A DNA stretch of 64,000 nucleotides from Methylorubrum thiocyanatum. Lineage in GTDB: Bacteria > Pseudomonadota > Alphaproteobacteria > Rhizobiales > Beijerinckiaceae. The notes beneath the pieces were generated by a model. It saw only the letters and a program-made list of their open reading frames with translations, was not told the DNA's origin and did not search any database. A program made the translations under genes and the position numbers. Below, one piece after another: positions 26,979 through 35,482 of the stretch (the first letter of the stretch is position 1; every line of letters starts with the position of its first letter). The DNA is taken from contig JACJIB010000008.1 in assembly GCA_014138645.1 (NCBI GenBank), positions 62,001-126,000 of the forward strand. The letters run 5' to 3'.

Positions 26979-27761
26979 ATGGCCCCGCTCCCGATCTCCG
27001 TCTTCATCATCGTCAAGAACGAGGCCGACCGTCTCGGCGCCACCCTCGCGGCGGTGCGGGATCTCGCCGACGACATCGTGGTGGTCGATTCCGGCTCGAC
27101 CGACGGGACCCAGGCGCTCGCCGCCTCGCTCGGCGCCCGGGTGATCCACAACGACTGGCCGGGCTACGGCCGGCAGAAGCGCTTCGCGGAAGGCCAGTGC
27201 CGCCACGACTGGGTGCTCAACCTCGACGCCGACGAGGTGGTGCCGGCCGACCTCGCGGAGCGGATCCGCGCCGTCTTCGCCGAGGGCGAGCCGGCCCATG
27301 CCGCGTGGCGCATCGCCATCGCCGAGATCTTTCCGGGCGAGACGCGCCCCCACCCCTGGGCCTACGTGCTGACCCCCGTGCGGCTCTACCGGCGGGACTT
27401 GAGTACCTACTCGACCTCGCCGGTCCACGACCGGGTCGTGCTCGGCCCCGGCGTCACCGTGGGGCTGATCAAGGGCCGTATCCACCACTTCTCGGTGCGT
27501 TCGCTCGGCGACCAGCTCGACAAGCTCAACCGCTACTCCGACCAGCAGGCCGACGACCTCGATGCCCGGGGCGTGACGATCCCGGCTTGGCGCCTCTACG
27601 TTGAGTTGCCGGGCAACTTCCTGAAGGCGTATTTCGGTCGCCGCCACTTCGTGCGCGGCGCCTACGGTTTCCTCACCGCGATGAACTACGCGATCTCCCG
27701 CCACCTGCGCGTGGCCAAGCATTACGAGCGCCGCGTCACATCCCCGCGCCGACCGGGTTGA
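26979..27761 (+). CDS. family 2 glycosyltransferase, WaaE/KdtX-like
   Basis: This 260-residue cytoplasmic glycosyltransferase has a GT-A nucleotide-sugar fold: ISVFIIVKNEADRLGATLAAVRDLADDIVVVDSGSTDGT at the N-terminus and the metal-binding acidic motif in WVLNLDADEVV near residue 80. The short GT2 form with SPVHDRVVLG and HHFSVRSLGDQLDKLNRYS resembles lipopolysaccharide core glucosyltransferases (WaaE/KdtX). The start MAPLPIS at 26979 directly precedes the fold. It ends 35 bases before the tRNA gene that marks the island border. Confidence 0.85.
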   Translation: MAPLPISVFIIVKNEADRLGATLAAVRDLADDIVVVDSGSTDGTQALAASLGARVIHNDWPGYGRQKRFAEGQCRHDWVLNLDADEVVPADLAERIRAVFAEGEPAHAAWRIAIAEIFPGETRPHPWAYVLTPVRLYRRDLSTYSTSPVHDRVVLGPGVTVGLIKGRIHHFSVRSLGDQLDKLNRYSDQQADDLDARGVTIPAWRLYVELPGNFLKAYFGRRHFVRGAYGFLTAMNYAISRHLRVAKHYERRVTSPRRPG

Positions 27762-27796
27762 CCCGCCGCCCCGGAGCTTCTACAGCCGAGCGGCGG

Positions 27797-27889
27797 GGAG
27801 ACGTGGCCGAGAGGCTGAAGGCACTCGTTTGCTAAATGAGCATACCCCTAATAAGGGTATCGAGGGTTCGAATCCCTCCGTCTCCGCCA
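27797..27889 (+). tRNA. tRNA-Ser (anticodon GCU)
   Basis: The acceptor stem ggagacg/cgtctcc, D arm, anticodon loop tttgctaaa with GCT, a long class II variable arm (atacccctaataagggtat), T arm with ggttcgaatcc and an encoded CCA end (27887-27889) are all present over 93 nt. The last bases are duplicated at the far end of the island, so this tRNA is the insertion site and remains intact after insertion. Confidence 0.95.
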
Positions 27890-27892
27890 CCC
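27875..27892 (+). repeat. attL: left island border in tRNA-Ser
   Basis: The sequence cctccgtctccgccaccc covers the 3' end of the T arm, the acceptor stem and CCA of the tRNA plus three bases beyond. It is identical to 56079-56096. Confidence 0.9.
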
Positions 27893-27961
27893 GCCTCTAA
27901 CCATACCCCAACAATCCCAATCACTTAGCGGTCATTCCCACACCGATTCTGCCGTTTTAGG

Positions 27962-28296
27962 GTGCTAAATCGTCCAACACGGGCGGATTCCGTGGGCGAT
28001 TTCCGACGAGACCCGTCCCACGATTTTCTGACCGCCCGGCAAGGCATGTGGCACTACGCCCGGCGCATGCCGGCCGCGTATGTCGAGGTCGATCCACGTG
28101 GCGTCATCCGGCAGTCCACGAAGATTCGCGTCGTTGACGACCCGCGGAAGGTGCACGCACGGCGCACCGCCCAGAAGATCAACGAGGAAATGGAGACGTT
28201 CTGGCGTGCTAGCCTCGGCGGGTAGAAGGCCGAAGCGCAGGCTCGCTACGATCGGGCCCGCATCGAAGCGCGCCGTCTGGGCTTCGAATACGCCTG
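27962..28296 (+). pseudogene. truncated tyrosine integrase (left end)
   Basis: The frame reads MLNRPTRADSVGDF, then MWHYARRMPAAYVEVDPRG and HARRTAQKINEEMETFWRASLGG, a phage-type integrase N-terminal region. A TAG at 28223-28225 interrupts it, but the same frame continues with KAEAQARYDRARIEARRLGFEYA, the next conserved integrase segment. It then breaks into an IS3 transposase fragment at about 28297. The catalytic domain (R-H-R-Y) is absent. It starts 70 bases from attL and reads into the island, as an island integrase would. Confidence 0.75.
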
Positions 28297-28690
28297 CGCA
28301 ACTCGGCCAGCGAGCGCCACCGGTTCGGCTATCGGCGTTTGCTGATCCTGCTGCGGCGGGAGGGCCTCAAGCTCAATCGCAAGAAGCTGTTCCGGCTCGA
28401 TCGGGAGGAGCGGCTGTCGGTGCGCTAGCGCGGCGGTCGCAAGCGAGCAACGGGCACGCGGGCTTCAGCCGCCGTGCCGCAGCAGCCGAACCAGCGCTGG
28501 AGCCTCGACTTCGTCTCCGACACGCTCGACGACGGGCGGCGCTTCCGCCTCCTCGTCGTGGCCGATGACGGCACGCGGGAGTGTCTCGCGCTGGTGATCG
28601 ACACGTCGCTGTCTGGGCAGCGCGTCGCGCGCGAACTCGACCGGATCATCGCGGTCCGAGGCGAGCCGCTGATGATAGTCTCGGACAACG
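28297..28690 (+). pseudogene. IS3-family transposase OrfB fragment (first part)
   Basis: The fragment has SASERHRFGYRRLLILLRREGLKLNRKKLFRLDREERLSVR, then an in-frame TAG at 28426-28428, then PNQRWSLDFVSDTLDDGRRF with the first catalytic Asp (DFVSD) and MIVSDN with the second. Reading breaks at the codon after SDN. The missing continuation (GTELTSHAILRW) resumes at 30352, so about 1.66 kb has been inserted here. OrfA and the IS ends are not seen. Confidence 0.85.
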
Positions 28691-28927
28691 TCCTACGTAG
28701 CGAGGAAGGACGGTTGGCCGGGCAACAGGTCTCCGTCCGCGAACATGCGCTCGCGGCGTGAACTTCGTCAACGTCGATCCAGGCGGCCCCTGCCGATCCG
28801 GAAGAACTCTCGGCCATAACGAACACAGGATCCAGCCGATGCACGCGGCACCGTGGTCCTCACCGTCCTCAACACGAGATGCCAATCCAGGCAGGAGACC
28901 CGAGCATTATCTACAGGGTCGTGGCTC

Positions 28928-30205
28928 TCACGCCCTCACGGCTCTGCTGAGAGGGGTTCTCCCAACTGGCGCCGGCCCCTCGACGAAGGGCCGATAGTCG
29001 TCACCGGTCTTGATAACGGCGTGTACCACGCGCGCCATCTTGGCGGTGATCGCGGTCAGCGCCTTGCGCCGCAAGTCGGCATTGTGCCGGTCGCGGGCGA
29101 TGTAGAGCTCGAACTTGTCGCGGAAGCTGTTCTCCCGCTGGCGGATGGCGACCTGACCGGCCAGCCAGAGCGTACGCCGGAGCCGGGCGTTGCCGTACTT
29201 CGACAGCTTGGTCTGGCCCCGGAAGCTGCCGGATTGCTGTGTGGCCAGATCGAGCCCGTAGAACTTCAGGAACTGCCGGTGATGGCTGAAGCGGCGCAGA
29301 TCGCCGGCCTCAGCTAGGATGGTCAGCGCGTTGATCGGGCCGATGCCGGGGATGCGGCGCAGCAACTTGTAGTCGGCGTTGTCCGATAGGAGGGTCTCGG
29401 CCGCGACCTCGATCGCGTCGCGTTGCCGGATGAGGCCGCGCGCCTCGCCGATGACGAGCCGGAACATGCTCACCGCCGGACCATCCGGCGACACCGGCAG
29501 GCCGATCGAGCTGCGAGCCGTCTCGTAGATGTCGCCGAGCAACCGCGTCTTGGCGACCTTGCGCCCGACCACGTCCCAGGCCGCGGCGATGAAAGCCTCT
29601 TTGCTCAGGGTGGTGATGCTTCCCGGTGTGGGGAAGCGATCGAGGAAGGCGAAGAACAAGTCCAATCGGCTGTTGTGCCGGAAGCGGTCGATCTCCGGAA
29701 AGTACAGCGGCAGGTAGTGGGTCAGGATCCGGTGCAGCACTTCGGTCTTGGCCTTCGAGACGGCGTCGTGCGTCTTGGATAACTCCTGCACGTCGTTGAT
29801 CCCGGCGACGAGTGGACGCTGGTAGACCTGCGAGGCGCCGATGCGGATCATGTGCAGCATGACCTAGGCATCCTTCGGATCGTTCTTGTCCCAGCTATTG
29901 TGCAGGGCCTCGCGGGTGCGGGCGAGCGCCACGGAGGAGATCAGGCGCACGGCAAAGCCAGCCTGGAGCAGGCGCCAAGCGATCGGGCGGTGGTAGTTGC
30001 CGGTCGCCTCGAAGCCGCTGGTCAATGGTTGTCCGAGATCGGACAGGAGTGTGATCAGACGGTCGTGCTCAGCCCGTGTGTTGAGGACGCTCAACCGGCG
30101 TCGTCGGCCGGAGCCGGGCACCTCGATGAGGACCTCGTTGCGGGCCTTAGCAACGTCGATGGCTACGAGAACGCCGGCCGGCGGCGTAAGCTGCGGTCTG
30201 GTCAT
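28928..30205 (-). pseudogene. IS110-family transposase interrupted by an amber codon
   Basis: The N-terminal DEDD RuvC-like domain reads VLVAIDVAKARNEVLIEVPG, FEATGNYHRPIAWRLLQAG and NSWDKNDPKDA. An in-frame TAG at 29864-29866 then replaces what is normally a Gln or similar codon (DPKDA-stop-VMLHMIR). Downstream the frame is intact for about 310 residues, with the second domain RRIPGIGPINALTILAEAGDLRRF, GLDLATQQSGSFRGQTKLSKYGNARLRR. The domain layout is that of IS110 recombinases, which use a catalytic Ser in the C-terminal domain. A single base change would restore the 425-residue protein. Confidence 0.88.
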
Positions 30206-30340
30206 GGTCGATCCGTCTCCGGAATGAGGCTTCGAACACCGTCACTCTAGGGACCTGTTGATCGGCCATGACCGCCCAGGGCGGCGCGCTGCGCTCCGCG
30301 TGGCTTCGCGCGCCGCCCCAGAACCGTCGAGCCATCTTCC
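30206..30340 (-). ncRNA. IS110 5' noncoding end, candidate bridge-RNA region
   Basis: This 135-base stretch lies upstream of the IS110 transposase start and before the IS3 remnant resumes. It contains a 10-bp perfect inverted repeat, 30279-30288 against 30309-30318 (gggcggcgcg/cgcgccgccc), that would fold into a strong hairpin. In IS110-group elements the noncoding end upstream of the transposase encodes a bridge RNA. Position and fold fit, but no guide loops have been matched. Confidence 0.35.
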
Positions 30341-30351
30341 CGATGTGCTAC

Positions 30352-30654
30352 GGCACCGAGTTGACCTCGCACGCCATCCTGCGCTGGCAGGCGGAGCATG
30401 CGGTCGCGTGGCCCGACATCGCCCCCGGCAAGCTGCAGCAGAACGGTCTTGTCGGAAGCCTCTACGGGCGCTTGCGCGACGAGTGCCTGACCGAGCATCT
30501 GTTCCGGCGCCTGACGGCGGCCCGGACCCTCATCGAAGCGTGGCGGGTGGACGACAACACCTGCCGTCCTCACACGAGCCTTGGCGGGCTCACTCCAAAC
30601 GCGTTTGTACCGCGGTCCCGAGAGGACCAGAACCAGAACGAACTCTGGTTATGA
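30352..30654 (+). pseudogene. IS3-family transposase OrfB fragment (second part)
   Basis: It reads GTELTSHAILRWQAEHAVAWPDIAPGKLQQNGLVGSLYGRLRDECLTEHLF and ends THTSLGGL-type with QNQNELWL-stop at 30654. It continues exactly where the fragment at 28690 stops. It supplies the last catalytic Glu region (SLYGRLRDECL), although the usual E-S-F-N-G is changed to G-S-L-Y-G. The element was split by the IS110 insertion. Confidence 0.85.
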
Positions 30655-30850
30655 ACAGGGCAAACAGGGGGCAAGGTCCGTCGCGGTCTCGTCTAGGAAC
30701 ACGAGCTTGTGCGGATCGAGGTCGGGTTGGCCCTCGAATCAAGCCAGGCGAACTGCCTTCAGGTCCTCCCGATCCTGCTCGGCGACGTGGCCGGTGTCTT
30801 TTTTTGCGCGTGATCCCGTGGCGCTTGAAGAAGCGAAAAGCCGCGCATCG
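30655..30850 (-). pseudogene. IS630-family transposase remnant
   Basis: On the minus strand one frame gives FFKRHGITRKK and, after a shift at a run of seven A residues, KDTGHVAEQDREDLKAVRLA-stop-FEGQPDLDPHKLVFLDETATDLAPC. This covers the IS630 helix-turn-helix end and the catalytic D-E-T motif. A nonsense codon and a frameshift make it non-functional. Confidence 0.7.
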
Positions 30851-30869
30851 AATCACATCTGCGCCGCCC

Positions 30870-31110
30870 TCGAAATCCCCGTCGATTCATGCCGATCGGA
30901 CGCCGCTCTACATCCTTGCCGATGCGATCCAGCCGGTGGAGGAGCGCCTGCTGCTTGCGCGGCGCCAGATCAGCGAACCGTTCCAGGAAGGCGATGCGCG
31001 GGTCGCCACACAGCGCAGCGATGTCGGCCCCGGCCCGCTCAGCCAATGCCGAATCGAACGGGGCGAACGCGCCAGGCAGTCTGCTGAATGCTCGATCAAA
31101 TTGGCAGAGC
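30870..31110 (-). pseudogene. unrecognised protein remnant
   Basis: A minus-strand frame reads QFDRAFSRLPGAFAPFDSALAERAGADIAALCGDPRIAFLERFADLAPRKQQALLHRLDRIGKDVE, which has the amphipathic regularity of real protein but no identifiable family. It runs into the IS630 remnant on one side and lacks a credible start on the other. It is best read as the surviving piece of a gene cut by the IS. Confidence 0.35.
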
Positions 31111-31196
31111 CGAATTCATCGGCAAGGCGCCGGCGCTGAGCACATCTTCTGGATCACCGCGCCGACAAGGGATGAACGTCTTGGGTCTGCCGGGTC

Positions 31197-32879
31197 TCAC
31201 TCAGCGGGTTTCCGGCATTCGAAGCTTGCCGCCGATCGCTCGGCACCGCCACGATAGACGGCCATTTGCGGATAAGAGCAGATCGGTTGCGAACGCGGCG
31301 CCGTGTCGCCCGGAAGCGTACCCTTTGCGAGGATCTGTGTCGGCGCGACGCCCTCGTCCGTCCATTGCTCCAGCGCTGTTAACGGGTCGATGTCGCCCAG
31401 CCCGGATCCACCGCCGCAATGGGTCATGCCAGGCACCATGAAGAGGCGCGCGAAGCCAGGGGCGGAGTCGCTCATGTCGCGCTCGAGGCGGCGATACCAG
31501 TCGCGGATGTCATGCGCGGAAAACACGGGGTCGGAGACCCCTTGGACCACGATCATCTTGCCGCCGCGCGCGTTGAAGGTGGTCAGGAAAGTCGCGTCGG
31601 CATCGTTGATCGCCGCAGTCTGCCGAACCCGTTCCACGTCACGGTCGAAGTCGAACTTCAGTACGTCGAAGCTCCGATCATAGGGGGTCATGAAATAGTC
31701 TCTGAGCGCGGCCGCTCCCATGGTCAAGTTGATCGCATTGGATTGCGCGGTCTGCGACGTGCCGAGCTTCCACATCCGCCAGCCCGGCGTGTTGATGCCA
31801 GCATCCCAAGGCCAGCTTGCATAGACATTCTCGCCGCGGCTGTTCTTCGCGCCCTCAAACACCGCAGTCAGGGCGTCGATCTTGTCGGCCGAAAGGCAGT
31901 CTTGCGTCTGCCCAGGCTTGCACTGAAGCGTGCTTGGGCGGAAGCTGCATTGCTCCCAAGCGTTGAGGATGCCGTCTTCCAACCCGTCTTTGGCATCGCA
32001 CTGCGCCACCACGGCGCGACTGACAAGATCGAGGTCCGCCTGGCTGAAGGCATTGGCGACGATCTTTTGGCCTTGTGAGTTGACCGGCGCGATCCGCATG
32101 AACTGCTGGCTGTCCCAGGCCTCGCCGATGCTGGCATAGGACAGACGAAAGCCCGGATTGCCCGCGACGATGCCGTCGAAGTCGGTGGGATAGCGCTGCG
32201 CCGCCATCATCGCTTCGCGGCCCCCATTGGAGCAACCCATGAAATAGGATTTGTGCGCCGGCGTCCCATAGAAGCGTGCGATCAGTTGCTTGGCCGCTGT
32301 CGTAACTTGACCGGTCGAGGCATAGGCATAGTCGAGCCGCGCCTGCTGGTCCTGCGCGAAGCTCGTGTCCGTACCGTCATGGCCGCCATCCTGGCTGACC
32401 ACGGCGTAGCCGCGCATCAGAGCCGGTGTCGCGGTCGAGCCCTGGAACGGCACGCTCCCGAGCGCGGCGGCGAGGAAACCGTCGGTACCGCCGCCGCCCT
32501 GGAACAGGAACTTGTCGTTCCACTGCGCCGGAAGGCGCAACTCGAACCGGATGCCATAGGGTTTGCCGTCGGCGCCGGTGCGCGGGTTGATGATGCCCCG
32601 GATGAAGCATTGCGCGCCGATCCGGCTGTACTGCCGCGTCGAGCCGGTCATTGCCGAGAAGGCATCGGGCTTGAGCACCTGCGGCCCCTGCCATTCGGCC
32701 CGTTCGATCCGCGTGCCGGGAAGGTCGACCTGTGCAAGCGCCGAACAGGCGCTCGCGAGTGTTGCCGTGTCCGGCGGGCTCCGGTGGTGGGATCGCGCCT
32801 GACTCTGGTCGTTGCCGAGCGACGGAGCGCTGACGGTCAGCGCGAGGAGGGCTGCAACCGAATGCTTCGTAAAACTCAT
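31197..32879 (-). CDS. tannase/feruloyl esterase family hydrolase
   Basis: This 560-residue protein with a Sec signal (SVAALLALTVSAPSLG) is probably periplasmic or secreted. The tannase alpha/beta-hydrolase fold shows the nucleophile Ser in YFMGCSNGGREAMMAAQRYP (near residue 215), the Asp in GVSDPVFSAHDIRDWYRRL and the His in VPGMTHCGGGSG. Cys residues flank Ser and His (GCS, THC), as in the Cys-linked catalytic triads of this family. The family hydrolyses esters of hydroxycinnamic or gallic acids. The gene is intact and sits between IS debris and an alpha/beta-hydrolase remnant inside the island. Released catechol-like phenolics could bind iron; that link is speculative. Confidence 0.9.
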   Translation of the reverse strand: MSFTKHSVAALLALTVSAPSLGNDQSQARSHHRSPPDTATLASACSALAQVDLPGTRIERAEWQGPQVLKPDAFSAMTGSTRQYSRIGAQCFIRGIINPRTGADGKPYGIRFELRLPAQWNDKFLFQGGGGTDGFLAAALGSVPFQGSTATPALMRGYAVVSQDGGHDGTDTSFAQDQQARLDYAYASTGQVTTAAKQLIARFYGTPAHKSYFMGCSNGGREAMMAAQRYPTDFDGIVAGNPGFRLSYASIGEAWDSQQFMRIAPVNSQGQKIVANAFSQADLDLVSRAVVAQCDAKDGLEDGILNAWEQCSFRPSTLQCKPGQTQDCLSADKIDALTAVFEGAKNSRGENVYASWPWDAGINTPGWRMWKLGTSQTAQSNAINLTMGAAALRDYFMTPYDRSFDVLKFDFDRDVERVRQTAAINDADATFLTTFNARGGKMIVVQGVSDPVFSAHDIRDWYRRLERDMSDSAPGFARLFMVPGMTHCGGGSGLGDIDPLTALEQWTDEGVAPTQILAKGTLPGDTAPRSQPICSYPQMAVYRGGAERSAASFECRKPAE

Positions 32880-32904
32880 TGGCTGAACCTTCGTTTTTCG
32901 GACC

Positions 32905-33060
32905 TCAGACGAGGTGAGTCTCGAAGAAGGATTGAAACTTGCCCCAGGGGATTAGGTCGACACGGTAGTGGAGATCGATGTAGCCGGCGCCGTGCACGAT
33001 TCAGAGCTCCTTGGGATCGGTCGCGAAGCCGTGCGCCTGCTGGCTGAAGAAACGCGAATG
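32905..33060 (-). pseudogene. C-terminal remnant of a second alpha/beta hydrolase
   Basis: The minus-strand frame reads RFFSQQAHGFATDPKEL-stop-IVHGAGYIDLHYRVDLIPWGKFQSFFETHLV, the typical end of YcjY-like alpha/beta hydrolases (GAGHVDLYDRVDLIPWDKL-type). A TGA interrupts it and no N-terminal part is found. It lies immediately upstream of the tannase gene. Confidence 0.65.
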
Positions 33061-33192
33061 CGGCCCTAAGCCGTCCGGGGAGACGCCGGCGGATCGAGGC
33101 GCTGGACTGTCTAGCATCAGGGAGGCCAAGCTGGGACGCGACCGTTGCTGATCCGATCTCGCCTCGGCCATGAGATACCTCTTTACGCCTAT

Positions 33193-33495
33193 TCAAGAGC
33201 GGGATGTTTGCTCTTCGATCGTCTTCGAGGAGGTTGTCAGAGTGTCGGCCCTGACTTCGAGGGATCGAAACGAGGGCTCCGTCTCCAAACTCGTTACCGG
33301 TCGCCGAACGCGGAACGCCTCGATCAGTTGCCGCAGGTTCCGGTGGGCATCCTCCAGCGACGTGTGCAGCATGCGGATGTGGTGGGTGCGTCCGCCGAGG
33401 TCATGACCACCCTCGAAGCGCTGTCTGAGAGCTTCGCAGCGTCGGGACAGCGAGGCAGCATCAAGGCCGATCGGCGCGATGTGATTGTCGGCCAT
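33193..33495 (-). CDS. small helical protein of unknown function
   Basis: This 100-residue ORF starts four bases after the MCP pseudogene stop. It is mostly helical (GLDAASLSRRCEALRQRFEGGHDLGGRTHHIRMLHTSLEDAHRNLRQLIEAFRVRR) with no membrane segment. No family is recognised. Its tight spacing after the MCP suggests it came with it as an accessory gene. It may be truncated at its C-terminus. Confidence 0.45.
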   Translation of the reverse strand: MADNHIAPIGLDAASLSRRCEALRQRFEGGHDLGGRTHHIRMLHTSLEDAHRNLRQLIEAFRVRRPVTSLETEPSFRSLEVRADTLTTSSKTIEEQTSRS

Positions 33496-33499
33496 GGTG

Positions 33500-34810
33500 T
33501 CAGGCTGCCCGGACGGTATCGAGGAAGTGGCCTACCTCGGCGGTGAGGTGTCCAGACTGACGTGCCAACGCGGAACTCGACCCGAGCATCTGGGTCGCGG
33601 CCACCCAGCATCCTCCGAGGCGCGGGCCACGCCGGCGATTTTGGCCGTCGCCTCGCCCGTGCCGGTCGAGGCCTGCGCCACGTTGCGCACGATCTCCTGC
33701 GTGGCCGCCCCCTGTTGCCCACCGCCGCCGCGCTCGCGGCCGCCACCTTGTTGATCTCACGGATCTGGCCCGTAATGCCGCCGATCGCCGCCACGGCGCG
33801 GCCCGTCGACGCTTGCACCTTGCCGATCTGGTCAGCGATCTCCTCCGTAGCCCGCGCGGTCTGGCTGGCCAGCTCTTTGACCTCGGTCGCCACCACCGCG
33901 AAGCCGCGGCCCGCCTGCCCAGCCCGCGCCGCCTCGATCGCCGCGTTGAACGCCAGCAGGTCGGTCTGGCCGGCGATGTTCGAGAGCAGCCCGACCACGT
34001 CGCCGATCCGTGCGACCGCGTCATTGAGTTCTTGGACGAGGTTCGCCGTCCCATCCGCCTCGCCCATGGCACGCTGCGCCAGGGCCGCCGGTCCATGCAC
34101 TGGCGGCCGATCTCCTGCACCGAGGCGCCGAGCTCCTTGGCTGCGCACGCCACCGTGCCGACATTCGAGGCCGCCTCCTCAGCCGCCGTCGCGACCGCGA
34201 CGGACTGGGTCGCCGTCTCTTGGGCCGTCGCCGTCATTGGCCGGGCCGTGGTTTGCAACTCGGTGACTGCCGACGAGACCGGACCGACGATGCCGCCGAC
34301 CGCCGCTTCGAAGGCATCGGCCATCTGGGGCATGCCGGCCTTGCACTGCTCCTCGGCCGAGGCGCGCGCGGGAACGGTCTCTTCCTCGAGGACCTTCGTG
34401 TGGAGCATGTTCTCCTTGAACACCTGGACCGCCCGGGCCATCGCGCCGATCTCGTCGCCGCGCTTCACCACCGGCACGGCCGTTTCCAGCCGCCCATGCG
34501 CCAGGTGATCCATCGGCATCTTCCTGCCCTTGGAGGCCGCCACGACCGCCTCGTTGCGCATGCGCTTAATCGGCCCGGAGAAATATAGGTCGTTGGAGCG
34601 GGTGTCGGCCTCGCGAAGGGCGGCGCCGGATTCGCCGGCCGAGATCATCCGCCCGACGGTGGTCCAGGCTAGGTCGGACTGAGCCTCGTGCTCGCGGGTC
34701 TCGCTGCACTCCGCAACGGACGGGACACGGTCACCGGCGCAGGCTTCGATGATGAGGAAGCCGGCCCGGCCGGTCATCGTCCGGGCCAACCGCGTCGCCG
34801 CACGGGCATT
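33500..34810 (-). pseudogene. methyl-accepting chemotaxis protein, decayed
   Basis: The first part reads LARTMTGRAGFLIIEACAGDR, then a HAMP fragment (LETAVPVVKRGDEIGAMARAVQVFKEN), then MADAFEAAVGGIVGPVSSAVTELQTTA. The signalling hairpin (VGLLSNIAGQTDLLAFNAAIEAARAGQAGRGFAVVATEVKELA) is in another frame, reached by a shift near 34,095. A further shift near 33,710 returns to the frame ending HLTAEVGHFLDTVRAA-stop at 33500. No membrane helix remains, indicating an internal deletion before HAMP. The N-terminus is fused to a truncated S8-like peptidase. Confidence 0.82.
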
Positions 34811-35482
34811 ATTGATGATGCTGTCCTGATATGTCGGCTCTGCCTGATAAAAGAGGTCGTCGACGATCACCTTTGCCCCTGCGGCCGCGAGGTCGCGGAT
34901 GGCTTGGGCCATGTCGGCCATCGTGCGTCCCCCTGCGGCGAACAGAATCGATGCACCCGGCGCAACGTCGTGGATGATCTGCGCCATGGCGCGCCCCTCA
35001 TCGTTCCCCCATTCTCCTTCACGCAGTATCCGCGTGTCCCAAGGCAGTTCGCCGGACGCACGATCGCTCGCAAAAGCACCGTATTTGTCGAAGCTGTCGG
35101 AAATGACACCGACCGTGATCCCGCTGCCGTCGAAGCCGTACTGTGCGCGGGCCAAATCGGTGCCCATCGCACGATCGCCCTGACTGACAATGCCGGGCTG
35201 GGCCCCGAAGGCGAAGGCGTCTGCTATCGATTCGGCCTCCGGTGCGTTGTTACTCAGGCTCGTCCACGTGCTTTCAGCAGTCTGGGCGGGCCATCCAATC
35301 TGATCGAGATGACGGGACGTATAGAGCCACCCTGTCTTCGTGATTGCGGCGAACGCGCCGTAGTTCGTACTCGGGAAGATCCTCTCCTTCTCGCCGTCAT
35401 CGAAATGTGACAAATAGAATTTTCTCTTCATGCTCGCGTTCTCGTTTTGCTGTGATTGCAAATTGCAGATGTAACACTCCAT
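34811..35482 (-). pseudogene. truncated S8/subtilase-like peptidase, fused to the MCP remnant
   Basis: About 225 residues are present from the ATG at 35482, which overlaps the stop of the ABC transporter gene (TGATG). Residues 101-220 match the S8-like pattern: QGDRAMGTDLARAQYGFDGSGITVGVISDSFDKYG with the catalytic Asp (D129), NDEGRAMAQIIHDVAPGASILFA where an E-G-R replaces the usual H-G-T at the His site, and AGAKVIVDDLFYQAEPTYQD. The Ser-containing half is missing because the frame runs into MCP sequence. Residues 1-95 are unrecognised and may be a propeptide. Confidence 0.7.

Noticed and set aside
29864..30205. The IS110 N-terminal piece as a separate 113-residue gene
   Set aside because: It is continuous in frame with the downstream transposase except for one TAG, so it is one interrupted gene.
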